64,000 bases of DNA from Sphingomonas sp. G-3-2-10 (GCF_012927115.1 NZ_JABBFY010000001.1:1550001-1614000); one strand, 5' to 3'. Positions 33,032 to 41,951 are shown, numbered from the stretch's first letter. Notes: generated by a model from the letters alone, not told the origin. Made by a program: numbers and translations.

Positions 33032-34434
33032 CGCAGCGCCTCGGCATGGCTGGGCATGGTCTTCGCGGTCTCGATCAATATCTGGCGCAGGCGCGCGAAA
33101 TGCTGCGTCAGCGCGGGTTCGGGGATGGTATCGGCAAGCGCATCGTAGCGCCGGGGGCGAAGGCCCTGTTCGTCCAGCAGGCTGACCCAGTCGGGACGAT
33201 CGAAGATTTCCTCGTCATACATCGGCACGCGGCCCCGGCTGGCGAACAGATCGAGCTTGTATTGCAGTTGTTCGGGCACGGCCATCGCGCGGGCGGCATC
33301 CCATAGAGGTTCGCCGAACCGGCCGTTGGTCTTGTAATGGGCAATGACGAAATCGCGCGCACGCTCGGCCTCGCCGTGGAGGATGCGGTTATACTCGGCG
33401 GCTTCCGGACCGGCGGCGGCGTTGGGGAAAAGCATCAGCAGACGGCGCAGACCGCTCCGGACGAGATGGAGGCCGACGGGGTGGACCGGATCGACCAGCG
33501 ACGCCGCGGCGCCGAGGGCGATGCAGTTCGCGGTCCAGAAGCTGGCGCGGCGGCCGGATTCGAACGCCACGCCGCCAAGATCGGCATGAGCGGAGGACGA
33601 GAGGATCGCATCGCCCTGCCCGCCGACCAACGGCACCGTGCGGCGCCAGCCCGAAGCATGGGCGGCGGCGACGGTATAGGAGGGCGGGACACCTTCGGCG
33701 GGATTGGCGGATTCGATCACGCGATCGCAGGGAAGCCAGTGTTTCCAGCTTTCGAACGGCGAAAGCGCGGAAGCCAGCACCGCCTGCGCGCCCGAGCAAT
33801 CGAGGAACAGGTCGCCGGTGATTTCCGCGCCGTTTTCGAGCGTGATCGATTCGACGCGATCGCTGATCTTCGCCGAGCGAAACGGCGCGGCGTGATGAGT
33901 CACGCCCTTCGCGGCCGATTGCAGCAGCCTGGCGAAGCTCGCCTTGTCGAGATTGAGACCGTAATCGAGCGTCGAGAGCGGCGAGCGGGGGTCGTTGCTC
34001 GGACGCGCAAAGCGGTCCGCCTGTGCGGCGATGGCGGCAAGCGAGAAATCGGCGAGGCGGAGCGGCTGACCGGTGGCGCGATAGCGCGCGGCAAGCTGAT
34101 GGAAGGCGACGGGACCCATCGGCGCGCCGGTTTCGCCATAGGGCAGGAACCAGGTGACGCCCTCCCCCGCCCAGCCGGCGATCGCCGCGCCGAGCGTGAA
34201 GCTGCCGCGCGCGGCGCGCATCATCGCGGCTTCATCGAGACCGTGATCGATCAGGAAGCGCGCGAAACCGGGCAGCGTCGATTCGGCGGGGCCGAACGGA
34301 CCAATGCTCGCGTCCGGACCGGCGACATCGACGAGCGCAATATTACGCCCGCTGCCGTCCAGACCGCGCAACAGCGCCAGGGCGCTCATCCATCCGGCGA
34401 CGCCGCCGCCGACAATGACGATATCGCGGACCAT
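33028..34434 (-). CDS. Degenerate tryptophan halogenase-like flavoprotein 3 (catalytic residues lost)
   Basis: A 468-residue paralog. The FAD loop is kept (GGGVAGWM) but all three halogenation hallmarks are changed: the Lys position reads GSFTLGAA (Thr80), WxWxIP reads WRRTVPL, and the EPLES motif reads VDPVHPVGLHLV. It is about 40 residues shorter than its neighbours. It probably still binds FAD but cannot form the lysine chloramine. A partner, scaffold or different flavin chemistry is possible. The frame is intact and coupled on both sides (GTGA downstream, one-base TGATG upstream), so it is not simply decaying. Confidence 0.88.
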   Translation of the reverse strand: MVRDIVIVGGGVAGWMSALALLRGLDGSGRNIALVDVAGPDASIGPFGPAESTLPGFARFLIDHGLDEAAMMRAARGSFTLGAAIAGWAGEGVTWFLPYGETGAPMGPVAFHQLAARYRATGQPLRLADFSLAAIAAQADRFARPSNDPRSPLSTLDYGLNLDKASFARLLQSAAKGVTHHAAPFRSAKISDRVESITLENGAEITGDLFLDCSGAQAVLASALSPFESWKHWLPCDRVIESANPAEGVPPSYTVAAAHASGWRRTVPLVGGQGDAILSSSAHADLGGVAFESGRRASFWTANCIALGAAASLVDPVHPVGLHLVRSGLRRLLMLFPNAAAGPEAAEYNRILHGEAERARDFVIAHYKTNGRFGEPLWDAARAMAVPEQLQYKLDLFASRGRVPMYDEEIFDRPDWVSLLDEQGLRPRRYDALADTIPEPALTQHFARLRQILIETAKTMPSHAEALR

Positions 34435-35933
34435 CAGGCGGCCCGTGCGGCGAGCTGGGCCAGCACCGTTTCGTGCGTGGGCATGGCTTCGGCCGCCTGT
34501 GTGTAGCGCCCGCGCATCGCCGCCATCATCGCGATCACTTCGTCATCGCTCACCTTGTCGCCGAGCGGATCGGGGTGTCGCGGATGGACGCGCTGGCCGA
34601 GATAGACGGCAAGCCAGCTCGGTTCGAGGAACATGCCGTCGCGATAATTCACCACCACCCCGCGCTCCCGGAACAGTTCCATCTTCCACGCCACGCTGTC
34701 GGGCACGGTCATGGTGCGGCAGTAATTCCAGAACTCCGAATCGTCCCGTTCGGTGGCGTGATAATGGAGGATGATGAAATCGCGGACGCGCTCATATTCG
34801 AGCGCCATCAGCCGGTTGAACTCATCGGCGTCGGTCGGATCCCATTCCTGCGCGGGGAAGAGATCGAGCAAACGGCCGATGCCGAGCTGGATCAGATGGA
34901 TGCTGGTCGATTCGAGCGGCTCGAGAAAGCCCGAGGCGAGGCCCAGCGCGACGACATTGCCGACCCATTGCTTCTTGCGCTTGCCGGTGACGAAACGGAG
35001 CTTGTTGGGATCGGCCAGCGGCGGCGCGGCGATCTCGCCGAGCAGGACATCAAGCGCGGCGTCATCCTCGATAAAGCCGCTGGAATAGACATGGCCGTTG
35101 CCGGTGCGGTGCTGGAGCGGGATCTTCCACACCCAGCCCGATTTCTGCGCGGTGGCGCGGGTGAGCGGCATGGTGGGGCCGACATTGTCGCACGGCATGG
35201 CGATCGCACGATCGCACGGCAGCCAGTGGCTCCATTGCTCGTAGCCGGTCTTGAGCGCCTGTTCGATCAGCAGGCCGCGAAAGCCCGAGCAATCGATGAA
35301 CAGATCGGCTTCGACCACTTCCCCGCTTTCCAGCGTGACCGAGGTGACGAAGCCGGTTTCGCTGTGGAGCGCGACATCGACGACCTTGCCTTCCTGCCGC
35401 ACGACGCCGCGCGCCTCGGCATACTCGCGCAGGAACTTCGCATAGAGGCTGGCATCGAACTGATAGGCGTAATTGAAGGTATTGAGCAGCGAGCGCGGGT
35501 CCTGGTTGGGATGGATGAAGCGATCACGCCGCGCCGCCTGGATCGGCAGCGAATAGTCTTCGAACGCGCCGCCCTCTCCCCGTGCGTGCATCCGCAGCCA
35601 GTGATGGTGAAACGGCACCCCGCCGATCTCCGCGCCGAACACGCCGAACGGATGGATATAGGAATCGCCGACCCGGCCCCAGTTGCGGAACTCGATGCCC
35701 AGCTTGAACGTGCCCTTGGTGCGGGTCATGAATTCGGCTTCGTCGAAGCCGAGCGTCGCATTGTAATGGCGGATGTGCGGCACGGTCGCCTCGCCCACGC
35801 CGACCGTTCCGATATCGGCCGACTCGACGAGTCGAATCGACATTCCGGAGGCTCCGAATTTGTTCGAAAGCGCCGCGGCGGTCATCCAGCCGGAGGTTCC
35901 GCCACCCACGATCAGGACGCGTTTTATCAACAT
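34434..35933 (-). CDS. Tryptophan halogenase-like flavoprotein 4
   Basis: A 499-residue paralog and the first gene of the four-gene operon. It has FAD loop GGGTSGWM, Lys77 in TFKLGIEFRNW, WVWKIPLQHRTGNGHVYS and GFLEPLESTSIHLIQLG, so it looks catalytically competent. The promoter region between it and the divergent TonB receptor holds two XylR-type operators. Such halogenase genes beside TonB receptors recur in Caulobacter, Xanthomonas and sphingomonad carbohydrate loci, but no substrate has been assigned that can be read from sequence. Confidence 0.9.
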   Translation of the reverse strand: MLIKRVLIVGGGTSGWMTAAALSNKFGASGMSIRLVESADIGTVGVGEATVPHIRHYNATLGFDEAEFMTRTKGTFKLGIEFRNWGRVGDSYIHPFGVFGAEIGGVPFHHHWLRMHARGEGGAFEDYSLPIQAARRDRFIHPNQDPRSLLNTFNYAYQFDASLYAKFLREYAEARGVVRQEGKVVDVALHSETGFVTSVTLESGEVVEADLFIDCSGFRGLLIEQALKTGYEQWSHWLPCDRAIAMPCDNVGPTMPLTRATAQKSGWVWKIPLQHRTGNGHVYSSGFIEDDAALDVLLGEIAAPPLADPNKLRFVTGKRKKQWVGNVVALGLASGFLEPLESTSIHLIQLGIGRLLDLFPAQEWDPTDADEFNRLMALEYERVRDFIILHYHATERDDSEFWNYCRTMTVPDSVAWKMELFRERGVVVNYRDGMFLEPSWLAVYLGQRVHPRHPDPLGDKVSDDEVIAMMAAMRGRYTQAAEAMPTHETVLAQLAARAA

Positions 35934-35959
35934 TGCGCCACCCTCTCCCTTTGCACGAT

Positions 35960-35973
35960 TGTTAGCGCTCCCT
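35960..35973. promoter_or_regulatory. XylR-type operator on the halogenase side
   Basis: TGTTAGCGCTCCCT keeps the left half and core of the consensus but the right half is degraded (two mismatches). It lies 27 bp before the start of halogenase 4. Confidence 0.6.
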
Positions 35974-36151
35974 TCACCGGAGCGTCAACGCGCCCGGAAA
36001 TCTGCCATTTTCTGATGATTGCGTTGTCAGAACGGCCCTTCTCGTTGCATTTTGGCCACGGAATCCGGTTTTTGTGTTTGCGGTAACAAGGTGGCTTGAT
36101 CTTCGGACCAATCCTCCCTTACCTTAACTCGGACAACGACGCGCACTCATT

Positions 36152-36165
36152 TGATAGCGCTAACA
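36152..36165. promoter_or_regulatory. XylR-type operator before the TonB receptor
   Basis: TGATAGCGCTAACA is a full consensus match, located 20 bp before the receptor start codon and directly upstream of its ribosome binding site. Confidence 0.8.
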
Positions 36166-36185
36166 ACGGAGGGGAGGACGGCTTG

Positions 36186-39100
36186 ATGCTCAAGCTCTAT
36201 TCAAATCACAGGCCTGACAACGCTGCCAAAGGCCGCGCGAGTCTGCTGCGCGCGGGCGTATCCGCAGCGGCGCTGGCATGTCTTTCGGTCGCGGCACCTG
36301 CCTGGGCACAGGACGCTCCGGCACAGGAAGACGAAGGCGAAGCCATTGTCGTCAAGGGCTATCGCGCCTCGCTCCAGAGCGCGCAGCAGCTGAAGAAGAA
36401 TTCGGACGTGATCGTCGACTCGATCACCGCCGAGGACATCAGCGCCCTGCCCGACCGCTCGGTCACCGAAGCGCTGCAGCGCATCCCGGGTGTGGCGATC
36501 GACCGCTTCTCGGCCGGTCTCGATCCCGATCACTTCTCGGTCGAAGGTTCGGGCGTCGTGGTTCGCGGCCTCACCTATGTCCGTTCGGAGTTCAACGGCC
36601 GCGAAGCGTTCACCGCCAATAACGGCCGCGCGCTGAGCTTCGCCGACGTCCCGTCCGAAATGCTTGGCGGCGTCGACGTGTTCAAGACGCCGACCCCGGA
36701 CCGGATCGAAGGCGGCATTTCGGGCGTGGTCAATCTGCGCACCCGCCGTCCGTTCGACTTCAAGGGTCTCGAGATCGCCGGTTCGGCCGAAATCAATTAT
36801 GGCGATTTCGTCGACAAGGCGACGCCTACGGGCTCGATCCTGATCAGCAACCGCTGGGAAACGCCGATCGGCGAATTCGGCCTGCTGGCCAACTTCTCCT
36901 ATTCGCAGCTCAAGAGCCGCGCGGACCGTTTCCAGCTTTCGAGCTTCCGCATCCGCAACCAGTATGCCGATGGCGACGTGGTGGACAATGTCGGCGGCCA
37001 GACGCCGACCCGCCAGGTCTATTTCCCGCGCGGCGCCGTGCTGGGCACGCAGGAATTCAACCGCGAACGCTATGGCTATGCCGCGGCGGCGCAGTGGAAG
37101 AGCAATGACGGGTCGGTCGAGATCGTGGCGCAGTTCCTGCGTTCCGACGCGCGCCAGGCCTGGACCGAGCACACGGTGGAAATCGCGACCGACAACGTCG
37201 CGGGCAATGGCGACTCGCGCGCCGCTGCCGGCACCCAGCTGAGCTTCGGTGCGGACGGCATGTTCCAGAGCGGCACCATCACCGGCCCGACCGGCTGGCG
37301 CGGCGACCAGAACACCGGCTCGGCGCGCACGCCGATGCTGGGCCTCCAGTCGAACAACATCCGCCGCGACCAGGAATCGCGGCTTGTCACCGACGATTAC
37401 GGCCTGAACGTGAAGTGGGACGTGAGCGACCGGCTGGGCATCGTGTTCGATTACCAGCATGTCGATTCGAGCACCTATCTGCTCGACAACACGATCTGGG
37501 CATCGACCTATCAGAACGCGTCGATCACGATGAACGGGAACGGCTTCCCGAGCGTCACGTTCGGCCCGCCGCAGGTCTGCAACGGCCCCTCGGCCAATGC
37601 GACCAACCCGCCGGGCACCGGCTTCGATTGCAACGCGGGCCAGCCTGCGGGCGGTTCGGGCAATCCGACCTATTTCGGCGCGGGCCACAACAGCTTCGCG
37701 GATCCGTACAACAGCTTCTATCGCGCGGCGATGGACCATATCGAGCAGAGCGACGGCAATTCCGACGCCTTCCGCCTCGATTTCGACTATTCGTTCCCGG
37801 AGAGCAATTTCCTGAAGTCGGTCCAGTTCGGCGCACGCTATGCCGATCGCGACCAGACCTCGCGCTTCTCCCAGTACAATTGGGGCGTGCTGTCCGAACA
37901 GTGGGGCAATAACGGCCCGATCTGGATGGACAATCTGGTCGATGGCAACAATGCCAACGGCCATACCCAGGGCACGACCTATGGCGGCGAAGCGTTCGGC
38001 TTCGACAATTTCTTCCGCGGGGCCGTCGCCAATCCGCTCGGCGGACAGCCGCGCCTGTTCTACGCCGGCCACACCGTCAACGATTATGCCGGCATGGCTG
38101 CCTTCTCGTCCGCGATCGCTCGCGAATGGCAGGGCACGAACACGAACTGCGCCGACGGCCAGGTTCGCAACGCAGGGTGGAACCCGCTCGCCAATCGCTG
38201 CGGCGTGGTGGCCGGAACGCCGTTCCTGCCGGGTGAAATCAACCCGATCCGCGAACAGAATTATGCCGCCTATGTGCAGGCCAAGTTCCGCAGCGAGTTC
38301 AGCAATGGCTGGACCCTGAGCGGCACGGCGGGTGTTCGCTACACCAAGACGGATCGTGATGCGGGCGGCTATCTGGCCTTCCCGAACCCCGGTTCGATCA
38401 CGACCGAAGCGCAGTGCGCGGCGGTGCCGGTCGGGCAGAATCCGCCTGCGCTGTGCACCTTCCCGCTGGCGACCCGCGAAGCCTTCCGCAACTTCCAGAA
38501 TGGCGGGCTGACGGCGAGCCAGGCGAGCACCAGCTACGAATACTGGCTGCCCAGCGTGAACCTGAAGCTCGAAGTGGGCGGCGGGCTCCAGTTCCGTGCC
38601 GCCTATTTCGCAGGCGTCGCACCGCCCGCGACCGGCCTGATCCGCAACTTCTTCAACGTGTCGGTCACGACCGTGCAGAATGTGGACTCGACCGGCGCGG
38701 CCATTCCGAACAGCTATCGGATCCAGGGCACGTTCAACGCAGGTAATCCCTACCTGCTGCCGACGACCGCCGATAACTTCGATCTGACCGCGGAATGGTA
38801 TTTCTCGAACGTCGGCCAGTTCACCGTTTCGGCCTTCTACAAGGAACTGCACGGCGTTCTGACCAACGACACGGTCCGGCTGGACTTCACGAACAACGGG
38901 GCGACCTTCCCCGCGATCGTGACCACGCCGACCAACTCGCGGTCGACGGGCAAGATCAAGGGCTTCGAGGTCAGCTATCAGCAGACCTACGACTTCCTGC
39001 CCGGTTTCCTGAAGGGCCTCGGCCTGCAGGCGAACTACACCTATGTCGACTCGTCGGGCGTGCCGCAGAGCACCCTTTCGGCGACCGATCCGGATGTGGC

Positions 39101-39488
39101 CGCCGGCCGCGTGACGACGGTGGATACGGCGCTCCTGCCGCTGCAGGGTCTGTCGAAGCACACCTTCAACATCACGCCGTTCATCGACATCGGGCCGTTC
39201 TCGGCACGCCTCACCTACTCGTGGCGTTCGGAATGGCTGCTGACGGTGCGCGACGTGATCACGCCGTTCGATCCGATCATGAACGAAAGCACCGGACAGC
39301 TCGACGCGTCGATGTTCTTCGCCATCACGCCGAACATCAAGGTCGGCGTGCAGGGCGTGAACCTGACGAACGAGATCACCAAGACCAGCGCCGTCATCTC
39401 GGCGATCGGTGGCGGGATCCGTCAGGTGCCGCGCGGCTATTACATGAACGACCGGCGCTACACCGCGATCATCCGGTTCAACTTCTAG
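36186..39488 (+). CDS. TonB-dependent outer-membrane receptor (xylo-oligosaccharide type)
   Basis: A 1100-residue receptor starting at ATG 36186 after GGAGGGGAGGA. The signal peptide ends at AAPAWAQ. A TonB box-like EAIVVKGYR is followed by the plug (NSDVIVDSITAEDISALPD, EALQRIPGVAIDRF, VVRGLTYVRSEFNGREAFT) and a long barrel that ends in Phe (AIIRFNF). It belongs to the large receptors used for sugar oligomers in Caulobacter, Xanthomonas and sphingomonads. It is divergent from four halogenase genes and is flanked by xylan hydrolases, so xylo-oligosaccharide uptake is likely. Expression should be under XylR through the site at 36152. Confidence 0.92.
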   Translation: MLKLYSNHRPDNAAKGRASLLRAGVSAAALACLSVAAPAWAQDAPAQEDEGEAIVVKGYRASLQSAQQLKKNSDVIVDSITAEDISALPDRSVTEALQRIPGVAIDRFSAGLDPDHFSVEGSGVVVRGLTYVRSEFNGREAFTANNGRALSFADVPSEMLGGVDVFKTPTPDRIEGGISGVVNLRTRRPFDFKGLEIAGSAEINYGDFVDKATPTGSILISNRWETPIGEFGLLANFSYSQLKSRADRFQLSSFRIRNQYADGDVVDNVGGQTPTRQVYFPRGAVLGTQEFNRERYGYAAAAQWKSNDGSVEIVAQFLRSDARQAWTEHTVEIATDNVAGNGDSRAAAGTQLSFGADGMFQSGTITGPTGWRGDQNTGSARTPMLGLQSNNIRRDQESRLVTDDYGLNVKWDVSDRLGIVFDYQHVDSSTYLLDNTIWASTYQNASITMNGNGFPSVTFGPPQVCNGPSANATNPPGTGFDCNAGQPAGGSGNPTYFGAGHNSFADPYNSFYRAAMDHIEQSDGNSDAFRLDFDYSFPESNFLKSVQFGARYADRDQTSRFSQYNWGVLSEQWGNNGPIWMDNLVDGNNANGHTQGTTYGGEAFGFDNFFRGAVANPLGGQPRLFYAGHTVNDYAGMAAFSSAIAREWQGTNTNCADGQVRNAGWNPLANRCGVVAGTPFLPGEINPIREQNYAAYVQAKFRSEFSNGWTLSGTAGVRYTKTDRDAGGYLAFPNPGSITTEAQCAAVPVGQNPPALCTFPLATREAFRNFQNGGLTASQASTSYEYWLPSVNLKLEVGGGLQFRAAYFAGVAPPATGLIRNFFNVSVTTVQNVDSTGAAIPNSYRIQGTFNAGNPYLLPTTADNFDLTAEWYFSNVGQFTVSAFYKELHGVLTNDTVRLDFTNNGATFPAIVTTPTNSRSTGKIKGFEVSYQQTYDFLPGFLKGLGLQANYTYVDSSGVPQSTLSATDPDVAAGRVTTVDTALLPLQGLSKHTFNITPFIDIGPFSARLTYSWRSEWLLTVRDVITPFDPIMNESTGQLDASMFFAITPNIKVGVQGVNLTNEITKTSAVISAIGGGIRQVPRGYYMNDRRYTAIIRFNF

Positions 39489-39511
39489 TCCTTACGTACA
39501 CCCTGCCCTGT

Positions 39512-39547
39512 GGCGTCGTCGGCTTCGGCCGGCGGCGCCTCTTTTTT
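39512..39547 (+). terminator. Intrinsic terminator after the TonB receptor
   Basis: GGCGTCGTCGGC (39512-39523) pairs with GCCGGCGGCGCC (39528-39539), using two G-U pairs, with a TTCG tetraloop, followed by T6 at 39542-39547. Confidence 0.85.
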
Positions 39548-39594
39548 GTTGGGGGGCGGGCATCAGCAAAGATTCTCCCCCGCCAGGGGGAAGA

Positions 39595-40296
39595 TCAGGC
39601 GGCGCGGTAGCTCAGGAAGATGTTGGCGGTCAGGCGGCCCTGTCTCGGGTCGGGCGAGAGCGCGGCGTCGGCCGGGATGCGGCCGGAGTGGAGGACACAG
39701 CTGCGGTAGACGATCAGCCGGTTGAACGCAGCATCCAGCGCGGCGGTCTGTTCGAAATGATCGGTGTCGCCGGTGATGTAGCCGGGCGCGGCTTCGGCTT
39801 CGGCAAGGCGGATCGTCTCGTAGCGCGGCAGCCGCTCGGGCGTGAGCGCCTCGTAACCGGTCGCGCGGTGGCGATAGAGCGCGGTGCCGCCAAGCTCGGT
39901 TCCGCAGAGATAGTGGAGGAAGGCGAATTGCAGCGGATAGGTGGTGTCGATGTGCGGCACGCGCTGCGGCGGGACCAGCTCGCCGGGAGCGAGCGTGACC
40001 AGCGACAGGTTGCAATCGGCATGGGCCAGCGCAACGCCGCGCAGCCCGAACGCTTCGCGCACCAGCGGATCGAGCCCGCGCGCGACGGTTTCGACATAGG
40101 GCAGGGGCGCGGGCGCGCGGATGCCGGGATAGCCGCCATTGGGCCCATAGGCCGGCGCGAACGCCTGCCCGCCCGCGGCGAATTCGATCAGCGTTTCCGG
40201 ATCGAGCATCAGCCCGTCGACCTGCAGCACGGGCTCCCGGTCATGGCCGGCATGGGTCAGCGACGCGACGGGACGCGGATTGAGATCGAAGGTCAT
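39595..40296 (-). CDS. DUF6445-like protein, possible 2-oxoglutarate/Fe(II) oxygenase
   Basis: A 233-residue protein starting at ATG 40296. The sequence contains VPHIDTTYPLQFAFLHY (an HxD pair), GGTALYRHRATG, and a later VLHSGRI. HxD plus a distal His with a GGT strand is the layout of the double-stranded beta helix of prolyl-4-hydroxylase-type enzymes, so it may be a 2OG/Fe(II) oxygenase. Proteins of this type are commonly found with TonB receptors and tryptophan-halogenase genes. It is divergent from the cupin-like gene with a 47-bp gap. Function unproven. Confidence 0.7.
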   Translation of the reverse strand: MTFDLNPRPVASLTHAGHDREPVLQVDGLMLDPETLIEFAAGGQAFAPAYGPNGGYPGIRAPAPLPYVETVARGLDPLVREAFGLRGVALAHADCNLSLVTLAPGELVPPQRVPHIDTTYPLQFAFLHYLCGTELGGTALYRHRATGYEALTPERLPRYETIRLAEAEAAPGYITGDTDHFEQTAALDAAFNRLIVYRSCVLHSGRIPADAALSPDPRQGRLTANIFLSYRAA

Positions 40297-40343
40297 CGCC
40301 GCGAGCCTAGTCGTTCCGGGGCCGCTGACGCTAGGGTCCGCGG

Positions 40344-41345
40344 ATGACGGCGATTCGGGAAATTTCGGGCATCGATCCCAAAACCTTCCGCGAGGAAGTT
40401 GTGGAACGCTATGCCCCCGTCGTGCTGCGCGGCGCGGCGCGGGACTGGCCGATGGTCGCCGCGTCGGGAAGCGCGCAATCGGCGTGCGACTATCTGCTCG
40501 GCTTCGACAGGGGCGCGGCGGCGGAAGCATTCGTGGGGCCGGCCGCGATCGGCGGGCGCTTCTTCTATTCGGACGACATGAAGGGGTTCAATTTCGAGCG
40601 GCGCAAGGGGCCGTTCGCGGAGCTCCTGCGCTATGTGCTGCGGCTGCAGGGCAATGCCGATGCGCCCTCGGTCTATGCCGGCGCGCTGGAAACGAGCGAG
40701 TGCCTGCCCGGCTTTACCCAGGCCAATCCGATGCCACTGGTCGATGGCCTTGGCGCGACGCCGCGCGTGTGGGTGGGCAATGCCAGCATCGTCAGCCCGC
40801 ATTTCGACGCTTCGGACAATATCGCCGTGGTCGCGGCCGGGCGGCGGCGCTTCACGCTGTTTCCGCCCGATCAGGTCCACAACCTCTATGTGGGGCCGCT
40901 GGATCACAACATGGCCGGGCGGCCGGTGAGCATGGTGACGCTGAGCGATCCGGACTTCGAGCGCTATCCGCGCTTCCGCGAAGCACTGGCGACGATGCAG
41001 ACCGCCGAGCTGGAGCCGGGCGACGCGATCTTCATCCCGGCCTTGTGGTGGCATCAGGTCGAGGCGCTGTCGGACTTCAACGTGCTGGTGAACTATTGGT
41101 GGGCGGACTCGCCGGACATCGGCGCGCGGTTCGACGCGATGGTCCATGCGGTGCTGTCGATCAGCCATTTGCCCGAGAACCGGCGCGACGCGTGGGAGCG
41201 GATGTTCGAGACGTTCGTGTTCCGCAAGCACGGGCACCCGGCGGAACATCTGGCCGAGCAGGACCGTCGCGTGCTGGGCAAGCCGACCGAGGGATGGCGG
41301 AAATATCTGCGGCAGTATCTGATGCGGGCGATGGGGGGGCCCTAG
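40344..41345 (+). CDS. Cupin-like (JmjC-type) 2OG-Fe(II) oxygenase
   Basis: A 333-residue cupin_8/JmjC-like protein. The metal site is visible as HFDASDNIAVVAAGRRRFTLF (HxD, then Arg/Lys-containing strand for 2-oxoglutarate) and the distal His in IPALWWHQVEAL. Relatives hydroxylate proteins or small molecules. It lies between the TonB receptor/DUF6445 and GH67 parts of the xylan locus. The 3' end is duplicated as a relic at 41721-41772. The substrate is unknown; a shared substrate with the halogenases is a hypothesis. Confidence 0.85.
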   Translation: MTAIREISGIDPKTFREEVVERYAPVVLRGAARDWPMVAASGSAQSACDYLLGFDRGAAAEAFVGPAAIGGRFFYSDDMKGFNFERRKGPFAELLRYVLRLQGNADAPSVYAGALETSECLPGFTQANPMPLVDGLGATPRVWVGNASIVSPHFDASDNIAVVAAGRRRFTLFPPDQVHNLYVGPLDHNMAGRPVSMVTLSDPDFERYPRFREALATMQTAELEPGDAIFIPALWWHQVEALSDFNVLVNYWWADSPDIGARFDAMVHAVLSISHLPENRRDAWERMFETFVFRKHGHPAEHLAEQDRRVLGKPTEGWRKYLRQYLMRAMGGP

Positions 41346-41390
41346 CGCCGTTGAGATTGGAATTCGCGACGGGCTCGTCTAGCGTTCGGC

Positions 41391-41711
41391 ATGGCGGGTT
41401 CGACGAGCATCTACACGATCGCGCGACGACATGCGGTCGCGACCTTGCTGTCGATGCCAATCATCATGTGGGTCATACCGCTATTTGTGAGCGGGAAGGG
41501 CTATTCGTTCGATGCGATCAGCGGGATCATGATGCCGCTGATGGTCACGTTGCTGATTGTAGGGGGCGGAGGGTCGCTGCTTCTGGTCTGCCCGAACTGC
41601 CGGAAATCCCTCTTCATGCGGGGTCCTTTCAGCGTCCCGTGGCCGGCGCGGACCTGCAGCGAGTGCCAGACCGATCTGACCCGGATCGACCGGAAGGGTG
41701 CGCCGGTTTGA
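41391..41711 (+). CDS. Small membrane protein with zinc ribbon
   Basis: A 106-residue protein with two membrane helices (about residues 15-33 and 43-66) followed by a zinc-ribbon-like motif, CPNC then CSEC 25 residues later. The start is ATG 41391, 45 bp after the cupin-like gene. No enzyme signature is seen. It sits between the intact cupin-like gene and a relic of that gene's 3' end, suggesting that this segment entered by a duplication event. Function unknown. Confidence 0.7.
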   Translation: MAGSTSIYTIARRHAVATLLSMPIIMWVIPLFVSGKGYSFDAISGIMMPLMVTLLIVGGGGSLLLVCPNCRKSLFMRGPFSVPWPARTCSECQTDLTRIDRKGAPV

Positions 41712-41720
41712 TCCCGGCGC

Positions 41721-41772
41721 GCCGAGCGAGGGCTGGCGACAGGATCTGATGCAGGCGATCGGGGGGCCTTAG
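41721..41772 (+). pseudogene. Relic of the 3' end of a second cupin-like gene
   Basis: In frame, this stretch reads PSEGWRQDLMQAIGGP then TAG. The intact gene ends PTEGWRKYLRQYLMRAMGGP then TAG. The match, with a three-codon deletion, indicates a fragment left by duplication or by insertion of the zinc-ribbon gene between two copies. Confidence 0.65.
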
Positions 41773-41783
41773 GGTCCAACCTT

Positions 41784-41925
41784 CCCTCTCCCGCTTTCGC
41801 GGGAGAGGCGCGAGACTTGGCAGCTTGCTGCCTAGTCGCAGCGGTGAGGGTCTTCTTCTTGGGTCCAGGCAAGACAGAAGAAGAAGACCCTCACCCCGCC
41901 CCTCTCCCGCGAAGGCGGGAGAGGA
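41784..41925. repeat. Family B hairpin repeat, copy 2
   Basis: Outer arms CCCTCTCCCGC and GCGGGAGAGG each form their own hairpin, and the centre holds GGTGAGGGTCTTCTTC paired with GAAGAAGACCCTCACC. It lies downstream of the relic and 26 bp from the GH67 stop codon, so it can act as a transcript end for both sides. Confidence 0.8.
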
Positions 41926-41951
41926 GGAGGAAGTGGAGCGCCACCCTTCGT

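Noticed and set aside
36201..39161. 986-aa minus-strand open frame opposite the TonB receptor
   Set aside because: Antisense to a complete receptor with plug and barrel motifs; no ribosome site and low-complexity composition.
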